Numbered from the stretch's first letter, positions 1 to 12,340 are shown. The stretch: DNA of 64,000 bases from Straminergon stramineum (GCA_963920665.1 OY987266.1:25532248-25596247); one strand, 5' to 3'. The notes: generated by a model from the sequence alone, not told the origin. A program made the numbers and translations.

Positions 1-2400
1 CACAACTTGGGGGACACATGATTCTAAGGATCTCACCATAACAAACAAACAAACTCATTAAAGGTATAGATGATTTATAGCATGACCTCTTTAACCCCAA
101 AGAGTCTCTAGCAAGCAAGAGATTTGAAACTTTCTAGATTGCAAAAATAAATTATTGCCAAAGAAGAATGTAGATATAAGATATTCATTTGTGCAAGTTT
201 TCTTTTCCATATATCCTTACATGAAATGATTCAAGATCGTATATAAATCATGATGCAAGGAGTGACCATTCTATCACATCACTAATGAATAAACAAAAAT
301 AGCATTTTCAACATTTGTGGATGTGCTTTATCCTTTTCTTATATCTCCTATTGAAAAAAGTTCACTCTTAAAAACATTCACAATCTACCTAGTAAACATG
401 GTGGACTCTGAAGGGTTAACCGCTTAAAAACATTTGTCTGCTGTACAAATAATAGAATGTTTGAATAGGTCCCTACAAAGTCAACTAGAATAAGTGTTTC
501 TAAAATTTTGACTCAAGGTACATACACCTACTATCTTGGTAGGGAGAAAAAATAAAAAATTTGATTGAATGCTTGCTTGACAAGTTTTCACCACCCCACC
601 CACCCCCAAAATTGCACAACTCAAGTAATTGGGATAGTTTGTGCTAAATCCTCATCTATTATTGAAATTTGAAATATTTGTAACATAATACAGTATAAAA
701 TTATCCCCCCCAAAATGAGGTTTTCAAAACAAATTTCAAGTTGTAAAATTTTCAACATTAAATTTTTATTTAAATTTGCCTCACAAGATGAAACTCATGC
801 CCACACACAACTCAAACCCAACCACTTCCCTCTCCATTCCTAAGTCCCCAACTCTTTCTACAAACTTTTTTTAAATCTATAAATATAATAATATGGTTTG
901 AAGCTTTTACAGTTGTCTAGAAACTTCTAACTAAGAGCCAAGATATTTTATTTCTGGTTCAAATACCATAATACCAAGGGAGATGCAATAATGATCCAAA
1001 TTAGAAGGGTCATAGGTCATTGCAACCTTGCATCATTACTTCACAAACCCCTTCTTGACTTTATTGATACTAAAAATACTCATGAGGTAATTACACTTAC
1101 TAATAAACCTTGCACAATTGTATCATTCTCTACACCCTTTTTTAATTATCTATACCTTAAGATACGTTGTTTGTTTGTCTTGTTTTGTTTGTTCGTTACG
1201 TTGAGATCTCCCAGACTGTGTGTCCCCTGGTCAAGTTCTTGGATCCATTGGAAAGCTCTCGGTGAGGAGGGGTGCGCAAGCTTTGTTTCACAACGTTTGG
1301 ATCTACGATGTGAAAGTTACTGAAATTCAAAGTTTTTTTGAATCAAATAAATTAGAAATTAGAAAATTAGAAATTTGGCTATGGTATCAACACAAGGCAC
1401 ACTAGTAGAACTTGAATTGAGCATAGTCATTCTTGTCTTATGAAATTTGTGCCACATGAACAAGAAAAGGATGACAATTCTAGAGTTAGATTCTAAAATG
1501 CAGATAGGGAGTGAATAGTGACACAATAAGGTAGGGGTCACAATCAGGTATACTTACCTTATTAAAAGACTGTCATCCATCGTTTCCAAATGTTCACTTG
1601 AAATGAAACTTAGGTGAAATGTTCTTCCACGTCAATAAGAACATGTATGTCTAACTCCAATAATTTGACAAATAACAAAACTTTACTACAACTAATCACG
1701 CCGCGAATACCAGAATGATCCAATCTCTGCATACTCATGAAGACATACCACCATCCAAAACCAAACTCAAAGGCAACAGGCTATCTGAATCGCATGAACT
1801 CCTGTGATTATATTTTCCAATGGAAAGATTCCATCTTTAGAACCTTTACTTGTCTGATGCAAGTCAGTTTCCAGTAAACATGAATGGGCAAAATTTCTAC
1901 GGCCACTCATCTTTTGAATAAAACTGAGTTGTGTAGAGCCATTTATATTGACTTACAACCTCCCACTTTGAAATGGCATTAGAAATTCATGAACAATGAT
2001 AAAAATTTGCCCTCAAACAGATTGGGCTCTCGTACCCAAAGTGATCTCTCGACCGGTCTGTGTTCTGTCTGTAATAATCTTCTGAAACTTACACTCCTAC
2101 ATATGTTAAACGCTTGAAGTGACGCAAATGGAATCCTCTACCACACACCGAGTGCAATCAAAGAAGAGAGGTATTTAAGTATCAGTCCTCCTACGCCAAC
2201 ACTTTCCCGATGTCTGCGGTGCTTTCACCATCAAAGCGCCGTGCGAAGGACGCGATCATCTGGAGAAGGAAAACATTTCAGGATACACACAAAAAATTAT
2301 TTACTTCCTCTACTCACCCACTCAGCCAGATGGAAGTACGAGTGGTGATACATTTACAGAATAGGCACAAGAAGACCTGGCTCAGTCAGAAAATACACGA
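1..2400. other. AT-rich intergenic stretch without a supported gene
   Basis: The stretch is mostly low-complexity AT-rich DNA. Open frames at 991-1323 (+) and 2210-2437 (+) have no recognisable domain, splice context or composition change that would make them genes. The part from about 2160 becomes less AT-rich and may include the transcribed downstream flank of the ABA4 gene, which ends near 2404. No RNA gene was recognised. Confidence 0.5.
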
Positions 2401-2403
2401 CTT

Positions 2404-4616
2404 CTACTTCTGGATGAAAGAAGAACAAGCGCCATGAATGTGGAGCTCGTCTTAAGATTTTCAGGATCGAGATTTCAGGTAAGCTCGAAGCTTCCTTGAA
2501 CATAATAATAAAATTATATCAGTACCTTCACAGATTACCATCGGTTCGTATCCCCTATCCATCATAGAGCAATTCCAACTTAACACAACAAAGGAGAGCT
2601 GGGATAGGAGGAGAATCACCTTGGTGACCACATGAGAAACGATGCCAATTGGGCACATCATGAGGCATAGTACAAGAGAGTGGCGTGTCTCCACATTGTG
2701 CTGCAGACCGTCCAGAAACACGTACCTTCCAAAATGTACACACATGTTCAGCATGAGCGCATGAATGAAACCCACCAGATCCCAACGGTAGGGACAATGA
2801 GCTTTAAAGAAGGATGAAATAGTAAAGATTGATTCTGAGAAGTTTTGGTTGAAATATCAACCATCACTTACCGGCCGCAAAAAAGATCGGCTACAAGCAA
2901 GTGGAGCCACGCTGACGCAACCGTTATGGTGCTGGAAAACATGCGCGTGATCCCTGGAAGCTGCTTTCCACATCAATTTATGTGCAACGAAGTTAATAAC
3001 CAGGTTGCACTCGGTGTAAGGAAAAGGATTCTCTTTTGAATCAATTAAATTTGGTGATCAAGCATACCCATTTCCACTTCGGAGTTTCAGTTTGATTTGA
3101 CTGAAAAGAAAAGAAACAATTTGATTTGATGACCAAGTGCAAAAGAGCATCACTTGCCTCGGGGAGAAGATACTTGCTCGCAAACATGAGACTCAGTGTT
3201 TCCGGAGTCCACGACAGATAAAGAAGGTAGATGTACATCGCGCCCAAAACAACATATGGAAGATCACTTTCTACGAGCTTCTTCGTCTGTGAAGTTACAA
3301 AAATCAAAGTAAACGATCAGACAAACGATGGACAGCTATACTTCAGAAAATAGTCTCTTAAATACAAGAGCTTAAAGGAAAAACGTACCCATTTCCACTT
3401 CGGAGCCACAATCATGACCGTGTAGAAAGGTACAACGAATGCCGTGCCAAGTGTGAACATCGTACTTGCTATTTGCAAGCTGCTGGCCGGTTCCACCGGC
3501 ACTGAATATCATCAAGGCACATGTTTCAAAAGACTGAAATAATCGATTGCATCTATGATACCTCATGACAAATTTGAGGTAGAAAGTGTCCACTCCACCT
3601 CAAAAAGGTGCTTTGTATCCTTGCTATCTCAAATATCTAAAGCATGCCACATAGGAACCAGGTAAGCGCCACCTCTTCATGTTCCTAGAATTAGTATAAA
3701 GTAAACAACAAATAAAAATATCATTTTTGCACTAATCAAGATTTCTTGGTACTCAAGCTTGCTGCTTCAAAAATGTGCAATCCCAAGTAGCCCTAAGAAG
3801 GGAATCAAAAGCTTACTTACATGAACAAACCACCAGTTTCGAAGAGTTCCCTCTAAGAAGCGGCCGACGCACCATCTCTACTTTCGTTAATGGAGGTCCC
3901 TGAAGCCCTACCGCCTCCCATCTACCCACACCAGAGAACTGGATTGCACCAAACTTTTGCCTACTTCGAAATCTGTTGATTGTGGCCAAAGCCATGATCC
4001 CCGTCCGCTCATGACTCTCGTTTTTACTGTTGATGCACTTTCTGGAGACCTGCAGTATGCATTGTAAGCTAGAAGATACTGTGTCAAAAGAAAAAGAAGC
4101 TAGAAGGTACTAAAACAGCTAGGGAACCGATCCTTTCTACTCTTGACTGACCCCGTTCTCAACAACAATTCATCTATTCATACATTCGGGTGACCTTCAA
4201 TTAGCAAGCGGTGTAAGCTTGACTTAGCTAGACAACAATTCCCACCGATCTTTAAATGAAAATGAGTTGTCTACTATCCCTTCAATAGTGATCTTCAGCA
4301 TCCCGCATGGAATGACTGCATAAGAAATTCGTGTAGAATGCTAAAAATTCAATCTCAAGTAATACCCACAGTGATCTCTCCAGTGAGCTCGATTGCGTGA
4401 TCCCCAATGAAAGCACACTCCTACATATTGGCTAACCTACCTAAACTAACACAAACAGTATCCTCAATCTAGAATTCTCTGATACTACCCTGAATCGTAA
4501 CAAAGTTTTCTCAAGTCATTCACAATGCTTGATAGCAAAGCACATGGAACCGAGTGAAGGCTCACCTGCAGAGGCTCACACGCAACAAGCCCGATTGCCG
4601 AGAAAGAATACGCCAT
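2404..4616 (-). CDS. ABA4: ABA4-like chloroplast membrane protein (neoxanthin synthesis)
   Basis: Homologue of Arabidopsis ABA4, a plastid membrane protein (DUF4281) needed to make neoxanthin from violaxanthin and so for ABA precursors. Exons on the minus strand: 4616-4566, 4049-3821, 3501-3389, 3286-3158, 2960-2872 and 2725-2620; all phases join. The last exon may be a 6-nt piece at 2409-2404 (Lys-stop, 240 aa) after a pyrimidine-rich acceptor, or exon 6 may read through to a stop at 2461 (291 aa). The start has a strong context (gccATGg), and the Ser/Arg-rich first 90 residues look like a transit peptide. Family motifs seen: [49 protein letters not shown] and [12 protein letters not shown]. 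About four hydrophobic segments are visible. The intron at 3157-2961 has a GC donor (GAG|GCAAGT). Identification is secure; the 3' end is uncertain. Confidence 0.9.
3068..3100 (-). other. Possible 33-nt cassette exon inside the ABA4 intron
   Basis: Between ABA4 exons 3286-3158 and 2960-2872 lies a 33-nt segment that follows a pyrimidine-rich acceptor (ttcttttcttttcag) and precedes a GTATGC donor. It is phase 0 on both sides and would insert 11 residues ending in PKWKW. Its 3' end and donor share 20 identical bases with the end of exon 3501-3389, which also encodes PKWKW and is followed by GTACGT. It appears to be a duplicated exon end. The upstream intron would be only about 57 nt, so use of this exon is doubtful. 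Confidence 0.35.
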
Positions 4617-4801
4617 GGCTCCGACCCTATAAGTACAATCCACACGAATCAGACATTCCAACATAAAAAGAAGCTTCACGACCTCGTGCCCAATTCCTTC
4701 AACCCATATTAGGGTTCGATCTCTCCAGCACAGACAATCCAACCTTCACCCCACCAAACTAAACGAAAGTCATCAAAACATCAGACAAGACACAAACGAC
4801 G

Positions 4802-5113
4802 ATGGCAAGTGAAATTGTCACTCACTTCGGAACAACCAAAAGGAGAGCCGTGCAAAAAGGTCACCCTCACCCTCCGCCAACACTCAAGAAACAGCGATCA
4901 TTTGAAAGTCCCCGACTCCCATTCGCAATGCTACAAGCCCACCTAGAAGTCGTCCTCGATCCCTACAGCAACTGAAGGATCAAAAAAGAACAGACACTTC
5001 GGGACTTGTTCACAACTCATCAGCGAAAGCTCTACAAAGAACTGCAAAGGTTGAAGAAGGTCATCAAGCAGGGGGGTTGCGAATTGATGTCGCAAGTGAT
5101 GACCTGCACAAGC
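4802..5113 (+). pseudogene. Broken coding stretch divergent from ABA4
   Basis: An ATG at 4802 opens 56 codons (Lys/Arg/Pro-rich, ending PYSN) to an in-frame TGA at 4970-4972. The same frame then stays open for another 46 codons in a Lys/Leu-rich, helix-like stretch (TLRDLFTTHQRKLYKELQRL) before a TAG at 5111. Coding-like sequence continues in other frames to about 5325. The composition is less AT-rich than the desert downstream. The start is under 200 bases from the ABA4 start on the other strand, so the two could share a promoter. I do not recognise the family. It could be a decayed gene with one nonsense change and a later frameshift, or a real gene with an intron I cannot place. Confidence 0.3.
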
Positions 5114-5329
5114 TAGAATGTCGTCGCGACTTGACGACAAAGAGAAGGAATTGGGGACTGAAGGAGAGTGCGAGAGATTGGTGGGTCATGTTGGAATCTA
5201 AGTTTCTCTTATCCAGACGGTCAGCTGCCAGTTCTCATTGCGCCTCCAGAGAGTGCAAATCCCTTTCTGCTAAGGAAGAGGCACCTGATCTCTCGATATG
5301 GAAGGTTTGTATAGGAAAAAAATGATGTG

Positions 5330-7040
5330 CCTGTGTTAGCAAATGATTTAGAAAACCAACAAAAGTGGTTTTGTATTTTTCCAATCTTGTATGAATATTA
5401 TACGAATTTTGAATAGAATTTTGTAGATGCTCCTACTGTGGACACTAGACTAACACTAAAGTGTGCACGGAAACACCCAAAAGTGACATTCTAAACTTGG
5501 ATCAAGTGCAAGTGATTGGCTACTTCTTGGAAGAGTGACAACTTCTTGGAACCCCACTTGTCTACTTTAGGTTTACAAGTCCTTCGATTTAGGTGGGTTT
5601 TTAGGTGTCCATGAACAACTCTTATTACATATGGGTGCTTCTACCTTACGACAAGTGATAATTGGGAGATAGAGGGCTCGAGCAGTGTTTCTATCTAGGG
5701 TGAAATTTTGCTCTGTTTGGCAAGTATTGACCTCTTTGGGCTTGGTCTAGTGTTCAAAAAGTTTTTTGAGTTTTATAGACTATTTTCCTTCAATTTCCAA
5801 ATCGAAATGGATTTTGAAGTACAAAGTCCCATAGTCTGGATATTTTCTCTATTTTTTACTCAAAATAAAAAATTTGTAGATTTTTTCTCTGGTTTTTTGT
5901 TGATGTTTTCAAAATGCAACAAGGATTTTTCCCAATTCCACTAGCCAACTTTGAACTAACCACCAGTTTTTTCCAAACATAGACTTGGTCCCTCCCCAAA
6001 TTGACTTGTGGAAGGGGGACACTAGTCTAATACTTACAATGTTGGGGATATTTTTGAGCTTTTACTAGCTAGTTTCCGTCAATTCCCATATTGAATTGGT
6101 GTTCGAAATATTAAGTTTGGTTATTTTCTCTATTGTTAATCTAAATAGAAATTTTATAAACTTTTTCATTGAGGGTTTGCCAATGTTTTCAAATTCCAAC
6201 TAAATTTTTTCTCAATTCCTCTAGCTAATTTTGAACTAGCCAATTTTTCTTGAACATTGGTCCAAAATAAAAATGTTGATCTAGTAGATGTGCTATATTG
6301 ATTTGTAAAGAGAGAGAAATACCAAATGTGAGGGTCAAACTCGACATCAATGATACCAGCATGCGAACCTAGAGCAGTGAGCTCGTGAACTACGAATGCA
6401 GAGTTTGTGAGCCTCAAGACCCCCAAAGTTTTTTTAAAGCTACTTTTTTTAAATTAAAAAAATTCCAAAAAAAGTCTAAAATAGAAAGAAATTTACTATT
6501 TATAGTAAGTTTTGGACCTATATGACAGCTACCCCTATGACCATGGACTTTCTTAATTTATTTTTTGATCTACTAATTGCAATTTCCAATGGAAAAAGAA
6601 CTTCAATGCATAGTTAAGCACTTAGTTCACCCACTAAAATTCTACTCTCTATTCAACTAAAGTGTTTTTTATAGAACACAATATAATGAGATGAACAAAT
6701 TATATTCATGAAAACAAAGGTTGGTATTACCTAGCCTCCACTATAGCTACTCTACATGAACTCTTAACAATAAACTTAGTATAGAGACAACGTCCATCAA
6801 CATGATTCAAGGCCTTGCAAGATTTGAATTTGGGCCATCAAATTATAGTCTCATGAACCTCTTTCAAATATACTCCAATCTAAAGAAGTAACCACTCCTA
6901 GGGAAAAAAAGTCATAAAATACAAAAGACATGTTCCAAAAAAATGAAAAAAAAGTGGAAAATACTGGAAAATAAAAAAATAAAAAATAGAATGGAAAAAG
7001 AAATGGAAAGTGAAATTAAAAAATAAAAAAATAAAAAAAA
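5330..7040. other. AT-rich intergenic stretch
   Basis: No gene is supported here. The stretch is low-complexity, with long T- and A-rich runs and, at 6900-7040, a nearly pure A/T and A/G tract. Short open frames at 5708-5944 (+) and 6166-6426 (-) show no family signal. Confidence 0.5.
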
Positions 7041-7811
7041 GATTGGATGATTGCAAGAAACACTTGTTCTATTTTTTGGTCTTTTTGCCCTTAGACAGGT
7101 GTTTTTTTGCTCATAACTTTCACTTTGTTTGTCCATTTGGCGTGAAATTTGGAATGAAGGTACATGTGGTAGTTTAAGACATTTTGATCTTTTTTCAAAT
7201 TTTTCAAAATTATTTTACTATTTTTAAATTTCCCCTAATTGGATGTCTATTTTGGCCATTTTGGAGGTTTTCAATCCTAATTTAATCCAAAAATGAAAAT
7301 TCGAAGCCAAAAATTAGGCATGTTGGAGGTCTACAAACAATACAAAGACTAATGATGAGTTTTTATGAAAATAGAAACATGTCAGATGCACACATGGGGT
7401 CAAAGTGACCTTCCTTTGTGTGAAGGCTTCAGAGAGGGAAAGAATTTCTACATGAATTTTTTGGTGCAATGCAAGTGCAATCTTCTCTGGCAAAATGGCT
7501 TTCTTTATGGAAATTTTGTGAATTTTTTGAAAAACTAAAAATGAAAAGGTCCACACACACCTATTTAGCTATTTTTTGTTCCTAGTGGCTTCTACAATCC
7601 CCTACAATTGTTTCTAGTACTGTATAGTACTACATAGTACTGAATCAACAGTGCAAATCTATAAGCATCTCCAATCAACAGTTTACATTTGTTAGCATAT
7701 TGTTGACACATGATAATGATAGTTTTGCATAATACATATTGTCAGTCCTATGGCCAGAAACTATGTTTTTTATTTAGAAACATGAAGTATTTCTTGCAAT
7801 CACTTGATTGG
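7041..7811. mobile_element. Old inverted-repeat element, dispersed family copy 1
   Basis: The left end (7046-7066, tgattgcaagaaacacttg) is repeated in inverted, diverged form at 7787-7811 (tatttcttgcaatcacttgat), which outlines an element of about 770 bp. The sequence inside its left end also matches a reverse-strand copy at about 20560-20815, and the terminal motif recurs at 8144-8170. No transposase frame is visible, so it would be non-autonomous or decayed. Boundaries were judged by eye. Confidence 0.4.
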
Positions 7812-8143
7812 GAAAAAAATGGAAAAGAAAAGAAAAAGAAAATCAATTTCATATTCATATGTGCATTATAGTGATTATCCTTACTTGAACTTTAGGAAAA
7901 CAAAAACATTTACAAACATGCAAATTACATTTTCACTCTCCATTTGCATAAAGCCTCCCCACTGTTGGTACCAAAAATGCTAGAATGTAAGCCAATGGTC
8001 TAAGTGATGAAGTACTTCTTCACTAGTAGCCCCAAATGACAACCTCCATGACTAAATCGCAAGATAACGTGTCTTTGCCTTGTCTATAGTCTTTAAATCT
8101 TTATATTGTTTGTATAGTGCATTGTGTTCACTATAAGAGAAAG

Positions 8144-8345
8144 GGGTGATTGCATGAAACACTTGTACTATTTTCCATCACATGTTGCATGCTGATTAGT
8201 TTTTAGGCCATTATTTTTGTGTTCTAACTCCAAATGACTCAAAATTTATAAACAAGGTACTTATGATTATTATACACCTTGTCTAAATTTTTCAAATTTT
8301 TCAAATTTTTTAACTATTTAATTGTAGCCCCCGATTATATGTTAC
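8144..8345 (+). repeat. Dispersed repeat family, copy 2
   Basis: This starts with ggtgattgcatgaaacacttgt, nearly the same as the end of the element at 7041. It continues with similar T-rich sequence, including the repeated ttttcaaatt words and a stretch like the one at 7190-7240. The far end is not defined. Confidence 0.4.
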
Positions 8346-8742
8346 ACTTGTCAATTCAAGTTTTTTTTAACAAAGTAGTACCGAAAGAAACGAATTTGGA
8401 GCTGAAATTTGGAGGAGATGGTCTTATAGTATACTTTTAGCCATGATTTAAAGTATTTTTTTAAATAGTTAATTATACGTCATGTAGAAGTCCACAAAGA
8501 GAGCCTCTTTCTACTTGCATTTCAAAACATGTAAAAAATTATTTTGGTGGGTTTTTTGGAGAATGACCATCTCCATAGAGTTTCTATAAATGGAAAATTT
8601 AAGTTTTTCAACTTGATTTTTTTTCTATTTTTTATTAATTAAAACATTGAAAAATCTATTTTCTTGACATTTGGCACTTTTCTAGCTAGTTCCCCTACTT
8701 AGACAATTTTTTAATGAATTTTCTTTGGTGGTTACCTTCATC

Positions 8743-9695
8743 TTAACCCCTAAAGGACCAAATGGTGTTTTTTGGCAACATAGCAATTTCGGGCAGCTCA
8801 CTACGGATGGAATTTTTATTTTTTTTCTTTGAAATTTTCACACAACATTTTCCCAAGGGGTAGCTTTAAGACCCAACAATTTTCATAACTTTTGAATACA
8901 TGCTTAAAAAGTTATTGTATGATATGTTGTTTTCATTGCTCGGCGGGCAGCCTGGGCAGCAAAAAAAACTTCTTGAAAAATCACTTTTTTTTAAAATAAA
9001 AATTTGAAATTGGTTTTCTACATTTATATATACATGAAAAGCTTTGAATCATTCCATTTTGATTTGTGAGATGAAAGTTATGAAGAGTTTTAGTTGTAGG
9101 TAGTTTGTGGGTAGTAATGGAATCTCTACTCTCAAATAAACTTTGAAGACCTTTATTTCACTCAATTTTTAATATTTTTGGAAAAAAATAAAAACTTGAG
9201 CTGTAGATTGTTTATTACAACAATGGAACCATTGGGATTGGCATTTTTCAATTCCATAAATAAATTATTAACACTTTAGTATTTTGAATCATTCTCTACT
9301 TCTTTCAACTTACTATTTTTTTCCTATATGTTGTACAATTCCAAATGATCTAAAATTTTTCAAGCATGTAGCCGACATGACTTGAAGAGTGAATCCAAAG
9401 AGTTACAACCATTTTGGACATTTTTTCATAATGATTTGACCTTGTGGAGTCCATCTGCCCGGATTTTTGCAGGGCCAAAAAATAGCTTTTTGTCACTTCA
9501 AATGCTAATATCTTGCAATCCAAACGGTGGAAATTTCTGAAATTTTTTCCACATCTTCCCAAACAAGATTACTACAAGATCTTACGGTTACATTTGTTCA
9601 AAAATGTATTTTTTCTAAAATTTGGTACTTGTATTGGAGATGACAGTTTTGGAGCGTTTTTAGTGAAAACATAGTCAAAAACCTTTAGGGGTTAA
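8743..9695. mobile_element. Putative 953-bp element with short terminal inverted repeats
   Basis: The 14-base word ttaacccctaaagg at 8743-8756 is present as its exact reverse complement at 9682-9695. The interior is AT-rich, without a coding frame of note. The short perfect arms suggest a non-autonomous DNA element, but no target-site duplication is clear. Confidence 0.3.
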
Positions 9696-9773
9696 AGTTG
9701 CATATATTGACCATATTTTTTAATTTTAAAAAAATTGTTTCCTCATTGTAAAGTACTCCCCAAAAAATCATGA

Positions 9774-10199
9774 TTATTGTTGCAAAATGCAACAAATAGT
9801 ACAAGTATTTCGTACAATCATCCAAAGGGATGTTTTAAGTAGATTCCTAGTAGTATAGTCCAAGGCATCTCTTAAGTAAAATTTTACTGAAAATACATGT
9901 CCTTCAATGAGAATCTTGAAAATATACACATTCTCTTGGCTTTGGCCACAGATGACAATATCTTGTAGGAATTCAAACTTTGACTCTTTCCTCATAATCA
10001 TGATGTTGTCAATGACACTTCCTTGGTTGTTTGAGCAAAATAAAAATATGACATTTCGTGTGTTTGGACTACTCAAATATTGAAAGTGATCCATGGCCTC
10101 TTCTATTTCTTCTCCCTTCAGCATCTTCTTTTCACCCTCTCTATTATAAAATCGATAGTTTGTTAGGAAATCTTTGCTAGTATAAAAGAATAGTTGCAA
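9774..10199 (-). CDS. Uncharacterised 141-codon open frame
   Basis: This is the longest minus-strand frame in a strongly AT-rich region where stops are dense, so its length is unusual by chance. The predicted product (141 aa) is mixed-charge with Lys/Glu-rich and hydrophobic patches and several Cys near the C-terminus. I recognise no domain, signal peptide or transposon motif. The annotated start is a non-ATG codon or lies in poor context, and no splice sites or neighbours support it as a host gene. It may be a fragment of an old mobile element. Confidence 0.15.
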   Translation of the reverse strand: MQLFFYTSKDFLTNYRFYNREGEKKMLKGEEIEEAMDHFQYLSSPNTRNVIFLFCSNNQGSVIDNIMIMRKESKFEFLQDIVICGQSQENVYIFKILIEGHVFSVKFYLRDALDYTTRNLLKTSLWMIVRNTCTICCILQQ

Positions 10200-11399
10200 A
10201 ATTGGTGGCTAGTGGTGTTTTGGCCACGTGCTCCACGTTGAGTCTATAAATTTTCTCTATGGTGTCATGAGGTTTTTATGCCTATCCAGAAAAGCATAGG
10301 GCTTCTGGTTGTAATAATAGATGTTTTTGAAAACTAAAAGAATGCCAATGACTAAGAAAATCCTAAATCCAACACCTAGTTCCACTCACAATAACTAATT
10401 ATAACCCATATCCAATAATATTTGTTGTAGATAAAAGTAAACTTTGCTATTGCTTCAACAAATTCACTTTTACTCACAACCCTCTATAGAACTCAAAAAT
10501 AAAAACAACTCTCATTGGAACACAAAAAGTAACTTCCAATACCACAACACTCAATGATAATAATATTTCAACCTCAAAAGATTATTATCCTTCCTCTCTC
10601 TATATTATATTTACTTGAAGAAGCCAAGCCCTTTTAAGTACCCATGGAAAGGACTTATGGCTACAAACAATATGGGATAAAGGCCCTATCTTCCTACCAA
10701 CAAGTCAAACAATCCCCAACCTCCAACTACCGCTCAACAAGTCTAGCCACCTTTCTACTTGGAACCAACATAGATTTAGTAAGATGCCTATCTTTTAACT
10801 AGTAAATGGCCCACATCACGATAATGAAATCTCTATACATGCCCTTCGCAACAAGGTGAGTATAATCTAAAAGTGGATTGTAGCCCTACTCATTTTTTAA
10901 TTATTGTTCTATAAATAGTATCTTCTAGCATCCCATATATTCACACGATTAGGTGGTTTCTTGCAAACCTTGTATACTAGAGTAGAATTTTCAAGAGGAT
11001 TGTCCCCTATTGTAAAAGAAAAGATTGTGTAGCAACTTCACTCTATTTCATTCTCTTTGAAAGTCCTCTTCAAGTAGTTACACTATGGATTTTCACAAGC
11101 AAGATGACCAATGTAGTAGGACTTACAAAACTTTCAATTGTTGGAATTGTGAATGTTCGTGGTCACTAGCTTGCACCATGGGTGTCCATTGTACCTATAA
11201 ATAAGTTTTTATTTCTTTTCTAAAATAAATCCCTAAAATAGAGTTCAAAATCTTAGAGGTAAATTACTTCCAATCAGAATCTAAAATTCACCTAAAAGAT
11301 CTAATTGCATGATTTTCTAAGTACAAATCCCAAACATCATATGAATAAATCACAGTTTTAGAACCACTTATCACAAATTCAATAGCCTATAGTCTTTTA

Positions 11400-12340
11400 G
11401 CTCTTACTCCAATAGAACTTTATTCCATTGATCAATCACCCTCAAGATATTTTTTAAATTAAAATAATCTCCTCTTTAATTCTCAACAACAAATTGCAAC
11501 ATAGTCTTTTCCAATTGCTATCTCCAATACTATATTCAATATATTTCTCAATTTATTTTGATTGGTCTACTTTCTACAATTCTTTCAATTACGGTCTTAT
11601 GTTTCTCAAATTAAATTCCTATTGCTCCAACTTGTTTAATCTCACAATACTCCAATTCACAATCCTGATCGACTGAATACTCACCACTACATACTCTCAT
11701 ACATCATTCATAATTTTATTCTAATTGTTACACTCAAAATTCCTAATTTGATTTCCCAATTTCCATTCTTACAATCTCTCAATTCACTCATTTTATCCAA
11801 TCAATCTCTCCTACTCTCTCCACATACATCCAACTCACTTTATTTCTCCAATTGGTACTCTCATGCTTTCCATACTCTCAAAATTAATAGTTTATGGATT
11901 ATTCCAAATCCTATTGGTATTCTCTCCATCATTTACTCATTCACAAATTATATCATCAATTTTCTCACAATCGTTCTCTCACATCCAATCACTCAATTTA
12001 CTCCAATAGAACACACAACCACCATGCCCACACACTCAGTATACACACAATCTAGACTCCAAAAACTCATAATTGCAAACATTCCCTTATATTTATTAAG
12101 ATCAACAAAAAATTACAAAGCAAATACAATTGTTTTACTTCCAACGACTCGAAAGAGTCTCTACTTCATTGAGGTCAACTAAAAAACACAATTGGAAATC
12201 ACCAGCCTATAAGCCTAGCCACCAAACAACATCACTACCAATTGAAAAACAAAATCCTTTTCCATCACAAATCAATTGAATTCTAATCTCAATTGGTAAC
12301 TACCAATAGTAAGCCCCTAAACTATACTCTAGATTGGTAA
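11400..12340. other. Strand-asymmetric, G-poor C/T/A stretch
   Basis: The plus strand here has very few G residues over roughly 900 bases, with recurring words such as ctccaatt, caatctct and tactctc. The 144-codon frame at 11748-12182 (+) is rich in Ser, Leu, Asn, Thr and Ile, as expected from composition alone, so it is not called as a gene. It may be a decayed satellite or pyrimidine-rich repeat. Confidence 0.4.

Noticed and set aside
11748..12182. 144-codon plus-strand frame
   Set aside because: Its residue content (Ser, Leu, Ile, Asn, Thr) follows from the G-poor composition of the region.
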